Origin: Oscillospiraceae bacterium
Lineage (GTDB): Bacteria > Bacillota > Clostridia > Oscillospirales > UBA929
Reading direction: 5' to 3'
Assembly (NCBI GenBank): GCA_009782385.1
Contig: WRJE01000010.1
Coordinates: forward strand, 1 to 44,339
Length of the DNA stretch: 44,339 bases
In this document: in pieces, positions 32,068-39,289 of the stretch
How positions within the stretch are numbered: the first letter of the stretch is position 1
How the letters are laid out: every line of letters begins with the position of its first letter
Translations under genes and position numbers: made by a program
Notes under the pieces: generated by a model
What the model saw: the letters and a program-made list of their open reading frames with translations, nothing else
Database searches by the model: none
What the model was told of the DNA's origin: nothing

Positions 32068-34470
32068 TTACCGTATATCCCACACCGAACGCGCTTTGAT
32101 TTCTTTCGCGTCTCCGCGTAATATTTCCACAGTGACACTCCCGGCGTTGATGTCAAAGAAATTATCGCTCAAGATAAAATCTCCGTCATCGGAATAGAGT
32201 TCAACGCTTTTGGCAAACGCCGCCGCCGTGACCGTCAGCTTGCCGCCATCACGCTTAACCGACAGCTTAGGGTCTTGGAAAGCAAAGTGCTTGGGCATAC
32301 AAAACAGGGCAGTACCCGATGAAATAACCGTACCGTCAACCTCAAAGCTGTAACTGATATAATTTGACAATTCATCGCAGTCCGAAAAATCCATCTCATC
32401 AAGCCAAACCGATGTACACGCCGCCGCCTTGACAGCTTGACTGCCGCTTTTCAGCGTCTCTCCCGCCGGATTGCGTAAAGCCCAAGAGACTGTGCCGTTA
32501 ACATCACTCATTGTCTCATTTGCAACGGACAGACGCGCCGCCTTGCGTATGGGTTCGGGTTGCGCGACACAGAAGGGACGCTCCGTCATTTCGCCCGTTT
32601 CCTCACAGGACACCATAAGCGGCGCGAAAAAGCGTTTCGCGTAATAATGCAGTGCTTTACGGCGTTCGTAATAGTCAATCGAAGACCAAGACGCGACCGG
32701 CCAAATATCGTTCAACTGCCAGTAAATCGCGCCCATACAGCGGCCTCTGTTGCGCCGCCAATGCTCAACGCCGTAGCGTATGGCATCGGCTTGCAGCAGC
32801 TGTGTCGCGTAGAGCAGCTTTCCGAAATCGGCGGGGTAGAGATACATGGAGGACAGGTAGTTTAATATTTTGCCGTTTGCCGCTTGGTTGCGCTGGTGCA
32901 TCTCCATAACGCGGGAGAAGATATTGCGGTCTTCGGGCAGCGTGAACGCTTTGACTGTTTTCAAGTCGGGAAAACTTTGGAAACCGAACTCCGAAGCGTA
33001 GCGGAAATGAAATTTCCGAAATTCACTGAACGGTTTATTACCGTGCCATACGTCCCAATAATGCGTGTTGCCGCGATTGGGGTCATTGGGGTTGTCGAAG
33101 CTGCCGCCGGACGACGGCGACGCGGGCCAGTAAAATGTGTGCCTGTCGTGCCTCCGCAGTACCTGCGGAATGATGTACTCAAAGATACGGGAGTAATCGG
33201 CTCTTTGCTTGAATGAGGGCTTGTAGCTGTCGTAAAGCATTTCCAGCTCATTGTTGCCGCACCACAGCCCCAGTGAGGGATGGTGGCGCAGGCGTTTTAC
33301 ATTGTCCGCGACCTCTGCGCGTATGTTTTCGTCAAATGCCGGGGTCAGCTCATACACGGCGCAGGCAAACATAAAGTCCTGCCATACGACCAGACCCAGT
33401 TCATCGCAGATGTCATAGAAAAAGTCATCGGGATAATAGCCGCCGCCCCATACCCTTATGGTGTTGAAATTGGCGGCGGTACACTCCTCCAACAGGCGGC
33501 GGGTACGCTTCGGAGTTATGCGTGATAATATATTGTCCTCGGGGATGTAGTCCGCGCCCATGGAAAATATCTGTACACCGTTGACGGTGATGGCGAACGA
33601 TTCGCCCCACTCGTCCTTCTCCCGCGTGACTGTCATCGTCCGCAGTCCAATACGGCGTTCCCAAGTGTCAATCTCCCGTCCGTTCGCGGTAAGCACCGCG
33701 CGGACGGTATACAGCGGCTGTCCGCCATAGCCGTTAGGCCACCACAACTCAGGGTTTTCTATAACGATAGGTTCGCCGCAGGAACGCAGAACCGTCCCGT
33801 CGGGGCTTGTAACCGAAATGTCAATATCCCCGGGAGAAGCCTCCGTTTCAAATCCAAGCTCCACTTTACCGTCACTGTGTTTCTGAGTGATATACACGCT
33901 GTCTATACGTCCGGTCTCGATATTGATGACGGAAATATCACGCCAAATACCCGCGTCGGGAAGACGCGGACCCCAGTCCCAGCCAAACATACAGTGAGCC
34001 TTGCGAAGCTGAGAAAAGCCGCGCATGGCATCTGTTGACCCGTCTGTAAATACCTCTTCATATCTTTCGGCTATGTATTTTGTGGGCGAGCGGAATGTCA
34101 ATATAAGGGTGTTGTCTTTTTGACGGACAATGCCCGTGATGTCAAACTCCCAAATTCTGTGCATATTATCGGCGCGGCCCAGTGACTGCCCGTTGAGCTG
34201 TAAGTCACATATAGTGTCCAGTCCTTCGCAGCGGAGAAGGGTTTTGCCGTGGGAGGTTTCCATATCAAACGAGCGTGTAAATGTAAAATCACCCTCCATG
34301 ATTTTCAGAGCGTCCAGTTCGTTCATCCTGTAGTAAGGGTCTTCCATTTTTCTTTGTTCAAGCAGGGCGGCGTATACAGAGCCGGGGATTTGCGCGGGCA
34401 GAGCCTCGCCGGACAGCGTGCCGCCGATTATGGATAGATTCCAAAGACCGTTCAATGATTGCTTTTGCAT
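32068..34470 (-). CDS. GH2-family beta-mannosidase
   Basis: The 800-residue protein has the GH2 layout: sugar-binding domain (1-180), immunoglobulin-like domain (180-280), catalytic TIM barrel (about 290-600) and C-terminal beta domain. The acid/base is Glu408 in WCGNNELE and the nucleophile Glu494 in YASEFGFQS, both in typical beta-mannosidase context (SQLRKAHCMFGWDWGPRL and IRVWGGGYYPDDFFYDICDE are also diagnostic). There is no signal peptide, so it acts inside the cell on mannosyl disaccharides taken up by transport. The GGAGAGGAGC ribosome site lies just upstream. It is divergent from the rhamnulokinase operon. Confidence 0.92.
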   Translation of the reverse strand: MQKQSLNGLWNLSIIGGTLSGEALPAQIPGSVYAALLEQRKMEDPYYRMNELDALKIMEGDFTFTRSFDMETSHGKTLLRCEGLDTICDLQLNGQSLGRADNMHRIWEFDITGIVRQKDNTLILTFRSPTKYIAERYEEVFTDGSTDAMRGFSQLRKAHCMFGWDWGPRLPDAGIWRDISVINIETGRIDSVYITQKHSDGKVELGFETEASPGDIDISVTSPDGTVLRSCGEPIVIENPELWWPNGYGGQPLYTVRAVLTANGREIDTWERRIGLRTMTVTREKDEWGESFAITVNGVQIFSMGADYIPEDNILSRITPKRTRRLLEECTAANFNTIRVWGGGYYPDDFFYDICDELGLVVWQDFMFACAVYELTPAFDENIRAEVADNVKRLRHHPSLGLWCGNNELEMLYDSYKPSFKQRADYSRIFEYIIPQVLRRHDRHTFYWPASPSSGGSFDNPNDPNRGNTHYWDVWHGNKPFSEFRKFHFRYASEFGFQSFPDLKTVKAFTLPEDRNIFSRVMEMHQRNQAANGKILNYLSSMYLYPADFGKLLYATQLLQADAIRYGVEHWRRNRGRCMGAIYWQLNDIWPVASWSSIDYYERRKALHYYAKRFFAPLMVSCEETGEMTERPFCVAQPEPIRKAARLSVANETMSDVNGTVSWALRNPAGETLKSGSQAVKAAACTSVWLDEMDFSDCDELSNYISYSFEVDGTVISSGTALFCMPKHFAFQDPKLSVKRDGGKLTVTAAAFAKSVELYSDDGDFILSDNFFDINAGSVTVEILRGDAKEIKARSVWDIR

Positions 34471-34603
34471 TTTTTGCTCCTCTCCTCGGCAACAATTTAT
34501 ACGATGTCAAGATATTGATATTTATTGTCATACTTAGCTATTGCCAAATTTACTTATTTACTATAATATACTACTGACGGGAAAATGTAAAGGGGTGTCA
34601 AGT
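34471..34603. promoter_or_regulatory. Divergent intergenic region of the two sugar operons
   Basis: AT-rich sequence between the GH2 gene (minus) and the rhamnulokinase gene (plus). TATAAT at 34562-34567 is a good -10 for the kinase operon, but its -35 is poor, which suggests an activator. On the other strand there is a TATAAA-like -10 about 25 bases from the GH2 start. A regulator binding site is likely but no obvious symmetrical sequence stands out. Confidence 0.4.
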
Positions 34604-35920
34604 ATGCGGCATTATCTGGCAATCGACATTGGCGCGTCAAGCGGTCGCCACATACTGGGGCATTTGCGGGACGGTAAAATCGTCCTTGAGGAAATCCACC
34701 GTTTTTCCAACGGCATGACCGACCGTGACGGAACGCTCTGCTGGAATATCGGCGCGTTGGTTGATGAGGTGACACGCGGCATAAGCAAATGCGCCGCATA
34801 CGAGAGCCTTGGTATCGACACATGGGGCGTGGACTTTGTATTGCTTGACGCGAACGGGAACATTGTCGGCGATGCCGTGGCATATCGGGACAGCCGCACA
34901 GACGGCATGGACGTTGAGACGGAAAAAATAATCCCGTTTGCCGAACACTACGCCCGTACCGGAATCATAAAACAGCAGTTTAATACCGTATATCAGCTAA
35001 TGGCTTTGAAAATAAAAAAACCGGAACTGCTCGAACAAGCGGACACTTTGCTTCTGCTGCCGGATTATCTGCACTACCGCCTGACGGGAGAAAGGCGGGC
35101 GGAATACACTCACGCATCGACAACAGGGCTTATCAGCGCGGTCACGCGGGATTGGGATTGGGAACTAATCGAAAAACTGGGTTTCCCGAGGCGGCTGTTT
35201 TTATCGGTGTCGCACGGTTTAACGCCGTCACACGATACCGCGAGCGCGTTTCTCGTCGTTCCCGCGAAAGACGAAAATACTGTCTATATCTCAAGCGGCA
35301 CATGGAGTTTGCTTGGAATCGTGAGCGATAAGCCCATACTCACACAAGCCGCGCGGGAAGCGGGATTTACCAACGAGGGCGGTTACGGCGGCACGTTCCG
35401 CTTTCTCAAAAACATCATGGGTCTGTGGATGATTCAGTCAATACGTGACGAACTGCCCGATAAGCCGTCATATACCGAACTGGAACGTCAAGCCCGCGAA
35501 TCTGCTTATGACGGCCTTGTAAATGTCAATGATGCCGTGTTTTTCGCGCCGGACAGTATGTCACGCGCCGTTACGCAAAAGTGCGGGGAGGCGGGATACG
35601 CGCCGCCGGAGAGCACGGGCGATATTCTGCGCTGTGTCTATTCAAGCCTTGCGCTCGAGTACGCGAGGAGCATACGGGAGCTTGAAGATATAACAGAAAA
35701 ATGCTATACCGGTATCAGTATCATCGGCGGCGGCTCACAGGACAGCTTTCTCAACGAACTGACGGCGCAAGCATCGGGGTTGACGGTATACGCCGGCCCG
35801 ATCGAGGGTACGGCGTTAGGCAATATCATATCGCAGATGCTGCGAAGCGGTGAATTGCCCGACATAAAAACAGCGCGTGAAACTGTACGGAACAGCTTTG
35901 AAGTCAAAGAATATCTATAA
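34604..35920 (+). CDS. rhaB: Rhamnulokinase (FGGY family)
   Basis: The 438-residue protein starts MRHYLAIDIGASSGRHILGH, with AAAGGGGTG eight bases upstream. The ATP-phosphate loop AIDIGASSGR and the RhaB-type RFSNGMTDRDGTLCWNIGAL, GIDTWGVDFVLLD and SSGTWSLLGI segments identify the rhamnulokinase branch. It phosphorylates L-rhamnulose (possibly related ketoses) at C1. It is a little shorter than typical RhaB (about 470-490). No rhamnose isomerase gene is visible in the window. It is the first gene of the operon, eight bases before the aldolase frame. Confidence 0.88.
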   Translation: MRHYLAIDIGASSGRHILGHLRDGKIVLEEIHRFSNGMTDRDGTLCWNIGALVDEVTRGISKCAAYESLGIDTWGVDFVLLDANGNIVGDAVAYRDSRTDGMDVETEKIIPFAEHYARTGIIKQQFNTVYQLMALKIKKPELLEQADTLLLLPDYLHYRLTGERRAEYTHASTTGLISAVTRDWDWELIEKLGFPRRLFLSVSHGLTPSHDTASAFLVVPAKDENTVYISSGTWSLLGIVSDKPILTQAAREAGFTNEGGYGGTFRFLKNIMGLWMIQSIRDELPDKPSYTELERQARESAYDGLVNVNDAVFFAPDSMSRAVTQKCGEAGYAPPESTGDILRCVYSSLALEYARSIRELEDITEKCYTGISIIGGGSQDSFLNELTAQASGLTVYAGPIEGTALGNIISQMLRSGELPDIKTARETVRNSFEVKEYL

Positions 35921-35937
35921 TAGACGGGGTGGAAATT

Positions 35938-36717
35938 TTGAATAATTTGTTAAGCGAACTGGCGCGTATGTCTCAAACCGCGGGTTCACGCTCGGACTAC
36001 ATCCAAGGCGGAGGCGGCAACACATCCGTTAAACTGGGCAATGGGCTGATGGCAATCAAAGCATCGGGTTATCGGCTCAGGCAGGTCACCGAGACAGACG
36101 GATTTGCCGTTATCGAGACAGACACACTGAAAGACGTTACAGAAGAGCAGGGTTATAAGCCCCTTCGCCCGTCTGTCGAAGTCGGATTTCATGCTCTGCT
36201 GGGGAAATATGTACTGCATACCCATCCGGTCTACGCGAACATCGCGTTATGTTCAACGTCCGGAATTGAAAAACTGCCCGCGATTATGGAGGGTATATCG
36301 TATATCACCGTGCCTTATATCAATCCGGGCGCGGAACTGTGCGCGGCAATCAAGGAGAAACTGCAATCGGATACGCAAGCAGTTCTCATGCAAAATCACG
36401 GTCTTGTGGTTTCGGCTGAAACCGCCGATGAGTGCTTGCGCCTGCAAGATGAGATAAACGGGCGTATGGCAAAAGCCTATGGGGTTACAAAAGATGATTT
36501 TGAAGCGTTCTCGCAAAGTATCGCGAAACCGCTGTACCCCGACCAGCACGTATACCTGACCCTAAACGATGTGCAGAATGAAATACTGGCGGCGGTCATG
36601 TTCATCCGCTTTACGCTGATGAAAAACGGAGAGACTGTACAACCAATGGACGAAAACGCCGTTAATTTCATCGCGGGTTGGGAAGGCGAAAAATACAGAA
36701 GGTCGGTGCTGAACTGA
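35938..36717 (+). CDS. Class II aldolase (rhamnulose-1-phosphate aldolase-like)
   Basis: This protein is 259 residues from a TTG with GGGGTGG just upstream; a GTG at 35929 is the alternative. The class II (FucA/RhaD/adducin) fold is shown by GGGGNTSVKL, GYRLRQVTE, LHTHPVYANI (zinc ligands) and VLMQNHGLVVSAE. These enzymes split ketose 1-phosphates to dihydroxyacetone phosphate and an aldehyde (lactaldehyde when the sugar is rhamnulose 1-phosphate). Position right after a rhamnulokinase supports that reaction. Sequence is more divergent than classical RhaD, so a different 2-keto sugar phosphate is also possible. Confidence 0.8.
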   Translation: MNNLLSELARMSQTAGSRSDYIQGGGGNTSVKLGNGLMAIKASGYRLRQVTETDGFAVIETDTLKDVTEEQGYKPLRPSVEVGFHALLGKYVLHTHPVYANIALCSTSGIEKLPAIMEGISYITVPYINPGAELCAAIKEKLQSDTQAVLMQNHGLVVSAETADECLRLQDEINGRMAKAYGVTKDDFEAFSQSIAKPLYPDQHVYLTLNDVQNEILAAVMFIRFTLMKNGETVQPMDENAVNFIAGWEGEKYRRSVLN

Positions 36718-36740
36718 ATTATACGGAAAGGTGTGACACT

Positions 36741-37994
36741 GTGCAAATTATAACAATGCCGCAGTTAGGTATATCAGAAGAGAGCGCGATTCTGACGGAA
36801 TGGCATATAAAGCAAGGCGAATATGTCAATGTCGGGGACAAGCTGTTCTCCATTGAAACAGGAAAATCGGCGTTTGATGTTGAGAGCGAACACGCGGGTA
36901 CGCTGTTGGCTCTGTTCGCCGAGGAAGGCGACGAAGTCGCGGTCAAAGCTCAAGTGTGCGCGATTGGAGCTGTAGGGGACGCTGTCCCCAGCGTCCCGTC
37001 CGCAGTGGCGGTCATTAACAGTGAACAGATAACAGATAACAGTGAACAGATACCGCCTGTAGGGGCGGCTTCCGCTCCTCCCATTGTTAATTGTTCATTG
37101 TTAACTGTTAATTGTCAAGGTGTTTCCCCCCGCGCGAAAAATCTAGCCGAAAAGATGGGTGTTGACCCGTCACAGGCAATCCCCACAGGCCCGGACGGAC
37201 GTGTGATTGAGAGGGACATAAGACAGTTGACAGTTGACAGTGGACAGTGGACAGTAGGGCGCGACGCCCCCGGCGCGCCGTTTACAACGTCCCGCACAAC
37301 GCCAACAGCGGAATACACAGATAGGACATTATCCAACATTCGTAAAATCATCGCCAAAAACATGATGGCTTCTCTGCAAAACACGGCACAGCTGACGCAT
37401 ACCGCGTCTTTTGATGTCTCTAATATCTTAGCCTGCCGCAAACGATTCAAAAACGACCCCGCAATGTCCGGTATCACGCTTGGGGACATCATCCTGTACG
37501 CCGTGTCACGGACGCTGAAGGATTTTCCCGAATTGAACGCGCATTTGCTGGACAACACGTTAAGAGTATTTAACGAAGTCAATCTCGCAGTCGCCGTTGA
37601 CACCGAACGCGGTCTGATGGTTCCCGTAATCTTCAACGCATCACAAAAAACGCTGCCGGAGATTTCAAGCGAGCTGAAAATCCTTGCGGAACAGTGCCGT
37701 TCCGGCTCTATATCAGTTGATAGGTTATCCGGCGGGAGCTTTACCGTAAGCAACCTCGGGCAGTTCGGAATCGAGAGCTTCACGCCCATACTCAACGCGC
37801 CTCAGACAGGTATCTTAGGCGTGAATACCATCCAACAGCGCGTGAGAGTTGTGGACGGCTGTATAGGCGCGTACCCCTGCATGACGCTCTCGTTAACCTA
37901 TGACCACCGCGCCTTAGACGGCGCGCCCGCGTCACGGTTTCTGCAAACGTTGTGCGGTAATCTTGAAAATTTTGAACCGTTGGGGGTATTATGA
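36741..37994 (+). CDS. 2-oxo-acid dehydrogenase E2 (dihydrolipoamide acyltransferase)
   Basis: This protein is 417 residues from a GTG; AAAGGTG lies upstream. It has a lipoyl domain (1-75, Lys42 in ETGKSAFDVES), a peripheral-subunit-binding domain (about 130-165, SPRAKNLAEKMGVDPSQ) and the catalytic domain (about 190-417) with YDHRALDGAPASRF (HxxxDG). It forms the core of the complex and transfers the acyl group to CoA. The linkers between domains contain foreign repeat sequence translated in frame (INSEQITDNSEQIPPV and RQLTVDSGQWTVGRDA), which replaces the usual Ala/Pro-rich linker. Overlaps the next gene by four bases. Confidence 0.9.
   Translation: MQIITMPQLGISEESAILTEWHIKQGEYVNVGDKLFSIETGKSAFDVESEHAGTLLALFAEEGDEVAVKAQVCAIGAVGDAVPSVPSAVAVINSEQITDNSEQIPPVGAASAPPIVNCSLLTVNCQGVSPRAKNLAEKMGVDPSQAIPTGPDGRVIERDIRQLTVDSGQWTVGRDAPGAPFTTSRTTPTAEYTDRTLSNIRKIIAKNMMASLQNTAQLTHTASFDVSNILACRKRFKNDPAMSGITLGDIILYAVSRTLKDFPELNAHLLDNTLRVFNEVNLAVAVDTERGLMVPVIFNASQKTLPEISSELKILAEQCRSGSISVDRLSGGSFTVSNLGQFGIESFTPILNAPQTGILGVNTIQQRVRVVDGCIGAYPCMTLSLTYDHRALDGAPASRFLQTLCGNLENFEPLGVL
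36971..36997. repeat. GTAGGG-family palindrome inside the E2 gene
   Basis: TGTAGGGGACGCT followed by a 6-base loop and AGCGTCCC: arms gggacgct and agcgtccc (36976-36983 with 36990-36997) are perfect complements. It encodes part of the linker after the lipoyl domain. Confidence 0.7.
37017..37117. repeat. Composite element: five 7-mers, GTAGGGG core, five inverted 7-mers
   Basis: Left array 37017-37051 reads AACAGTG AACAGAT AACAGAT in its first three units, followed by AACAGTG and AACAGAT; right array 37083-37117 reads ATTGTTA ATTGTTC, then ATTGTTA, ACTGTTA and ATTGTCA, which is the same heptad on the other strand. Each array is exactly five units. Between them, 31 bases hold TGTAGGGGCGGCTTCCGCTCCT, a variant of the family palindrome. 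The whole is translated as a linker of E2. Confidence 0.75.
37223..37280. repeat. Five 7-mers running into a GTAGGG palindrome, inside E2
   Basis: ACAGTTG (twice), ACAGTGG (twice) and ACAGTAG cover 37223-37257, again exactly five units. The last one shares its GTAG with GTAGGGCGCG, followed by acgccccc and ggcgcgcc (ggcgcg/cgcgcc stem, 37258-37279). It encodes the second E2 linker. Confidence 0.7.
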
Positions 37995-39289
37995 TATACG
38001 ATTTAATAATTATCGGCGGCGGTCCGGCGGGTTACCACGCGGCGGAATTGTCGGCAAAGGCGGGACTGAAAACGCTGCTGTTTGAAAAACGCAACGTTGG
38101 CGGCGTATGCCTGAACGAAGGCTGTATTCCGTCAAAGGCGTTGCTGTACAGCGCAAAGCTCTACGATTCCGCCAAAGGCGGCGCAACACCTTACGGCGTG
38201 ACTTGCGATAATCCCGTACTGGACTATGCCGCCGCTGTCAAGCGAAAAGATAAGGTAGTCAAGAAGCTCGTATCGGGCATTGAAGCGTCACTGAAAAAAT
38301 CCGGCGTAGAAATCATCCGCGAACAGGCGGTCATTGTAGGGCGCGGCATCCCTGACGCGCCGTTTACCATAAACGGACGCAACGCAAAACACCTCCTCAT
38401 CTGCACAGGCTCAGAACCCATTCTGCCGCCGATAAAAGGCATCGAAACCGCAATGACTAACCGCGAAATACTTGCTCTGACCGAAGTGCCTAAGACGCTC
38501 GCAATCATCGGCGGCGGCGTAATCGGCTTGGAGATGGCGAGCCTGTTCAACTCGGCGGGCAGTAAGGTCACGGTGTATGAGATGACGGATAAAATCGCCG
38601 GACCGTTTGACAGGGAAATTTCCGATATGCTGCAAAAGATATATGAGAAGAAAGGCGTAACATTCAAACTCAAAACCGCCGTGAAAGATGTCGCGGACTT
38701 AGGCGCGGATAAAGTGCTTGCAAGCGTTGGCAGACGTGCGGTCATTACGGGAATGGGCTTTGAAAGTATCGGGATTCATATCGAAAAAGGCGCGGTCGTA
38801 ACAGACACTCAAATGAAAACCAATGTCCCGGGCGTATTCGCGGCGGGCGATGTCAACGGTAAATCGATGCTCGCTCACACGGCATACCGCGAGGCGGAGG
38901 TTGCCGTTAATACAATTCTCGGCAAAAAAGATTGCATGGAATATAACGCTATTCCATCGGTTATCTATACCAACCCCGAAGCGGCGGGTATCGGCGAAAC
39001 ATTGGAGACAGCCAAGGCAAAAGGCATAAACGCGGCCGAAACCAAGCTCCCGATGATGTACAGCGGCAGATTCATGGCTGAGAACGAAAACGGCGAGGGT
39101 ATCTGTAAACTGATTTGGAACGGTGACCGCCTGATTGGGGCGCACTTGCTTGGCAACCCGGCGAGCGAAATAATTTCCACCCTATCAGCTGTTCTATACC
39201 GCGAAATGAACATCGAACAGATTAAAAAAATCATATTCCCGCACCCTACCGCAGCAGAAATCGTAAAGGAGGCCGTATTCCATGCCTAA
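37991..39289 (+). CDS. lpdA: Dihydrolipoyl dehydrogenase (E3)
   Basis: The 432-residue E3 has the FAD-binding motif IIGGGPAGYHAAELS, redox disulphide GGVCLNEGCIPSKALL, NAD-binding motif IIGGGVIGLEMASLF, FAD segment GVFAAGDVNG and C-terminal HPTAAEIVKEA with the catalytic His. It reoxidises the lipoyl groups of E2 with NAD+. Its first codons overlap the E2 stop by four bases, and its end overlaps the E1 start by eight, so the genes are tightly coupled. Slightly shorter than typical E3 (about 460-470). Confidence 0.92.
   Translation: MIYDLIIIGGGPAGYHAAELSAKAGLKTLLFEKRNVGGVCLNEGCIPSKALLYSAKLYDSAKGGATPYGVTCDNPVLDYAAAVKRKDKVVKKLVSGIEASLKKSGVEIIREQAVIVGRGIPDAPFTINGRNAKHLLICTGSEPILPPIKGIETAMTNREILALTEVPKTLAIIGGGVIGLEMASLFNSAGSKVTVYEMTDKIAGPFDREISDMLQKIYEKKGVTFKLKTAVKDVADLGADKVLASVGRRAVITGMGFESIGIHIEKGAVVTDTQMKTNVPGVFAAGDVNGKSMLAHTAYREAEVAVNTILGKKDCMEYNAIPSVIYTNPEAAGIGETLETAKAKGINAAETKLPMMYSGRFMAENENGEGICKLIWNGDRLIGAHLLGNPASEIISTLSAVLYREMNIEQIKKIIFPHPTAAEIVKEAVFHA

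Noticed and set aside
36678-36740. Upstream start for E2 overlapping the aldolase
   Set aside because: It adds residues before the lipoyl domain and has no ribosome site; the GTG at 36741 gives the standard beginning.
37115-37795. Long antisense open frame (226 codons) opposite the E2 gene
   Set aside because: It is the mirror of a well-supported E2 with all domain motifs; long antisense frames are expected in GC-rich coding sequence and it has no ribosome site.
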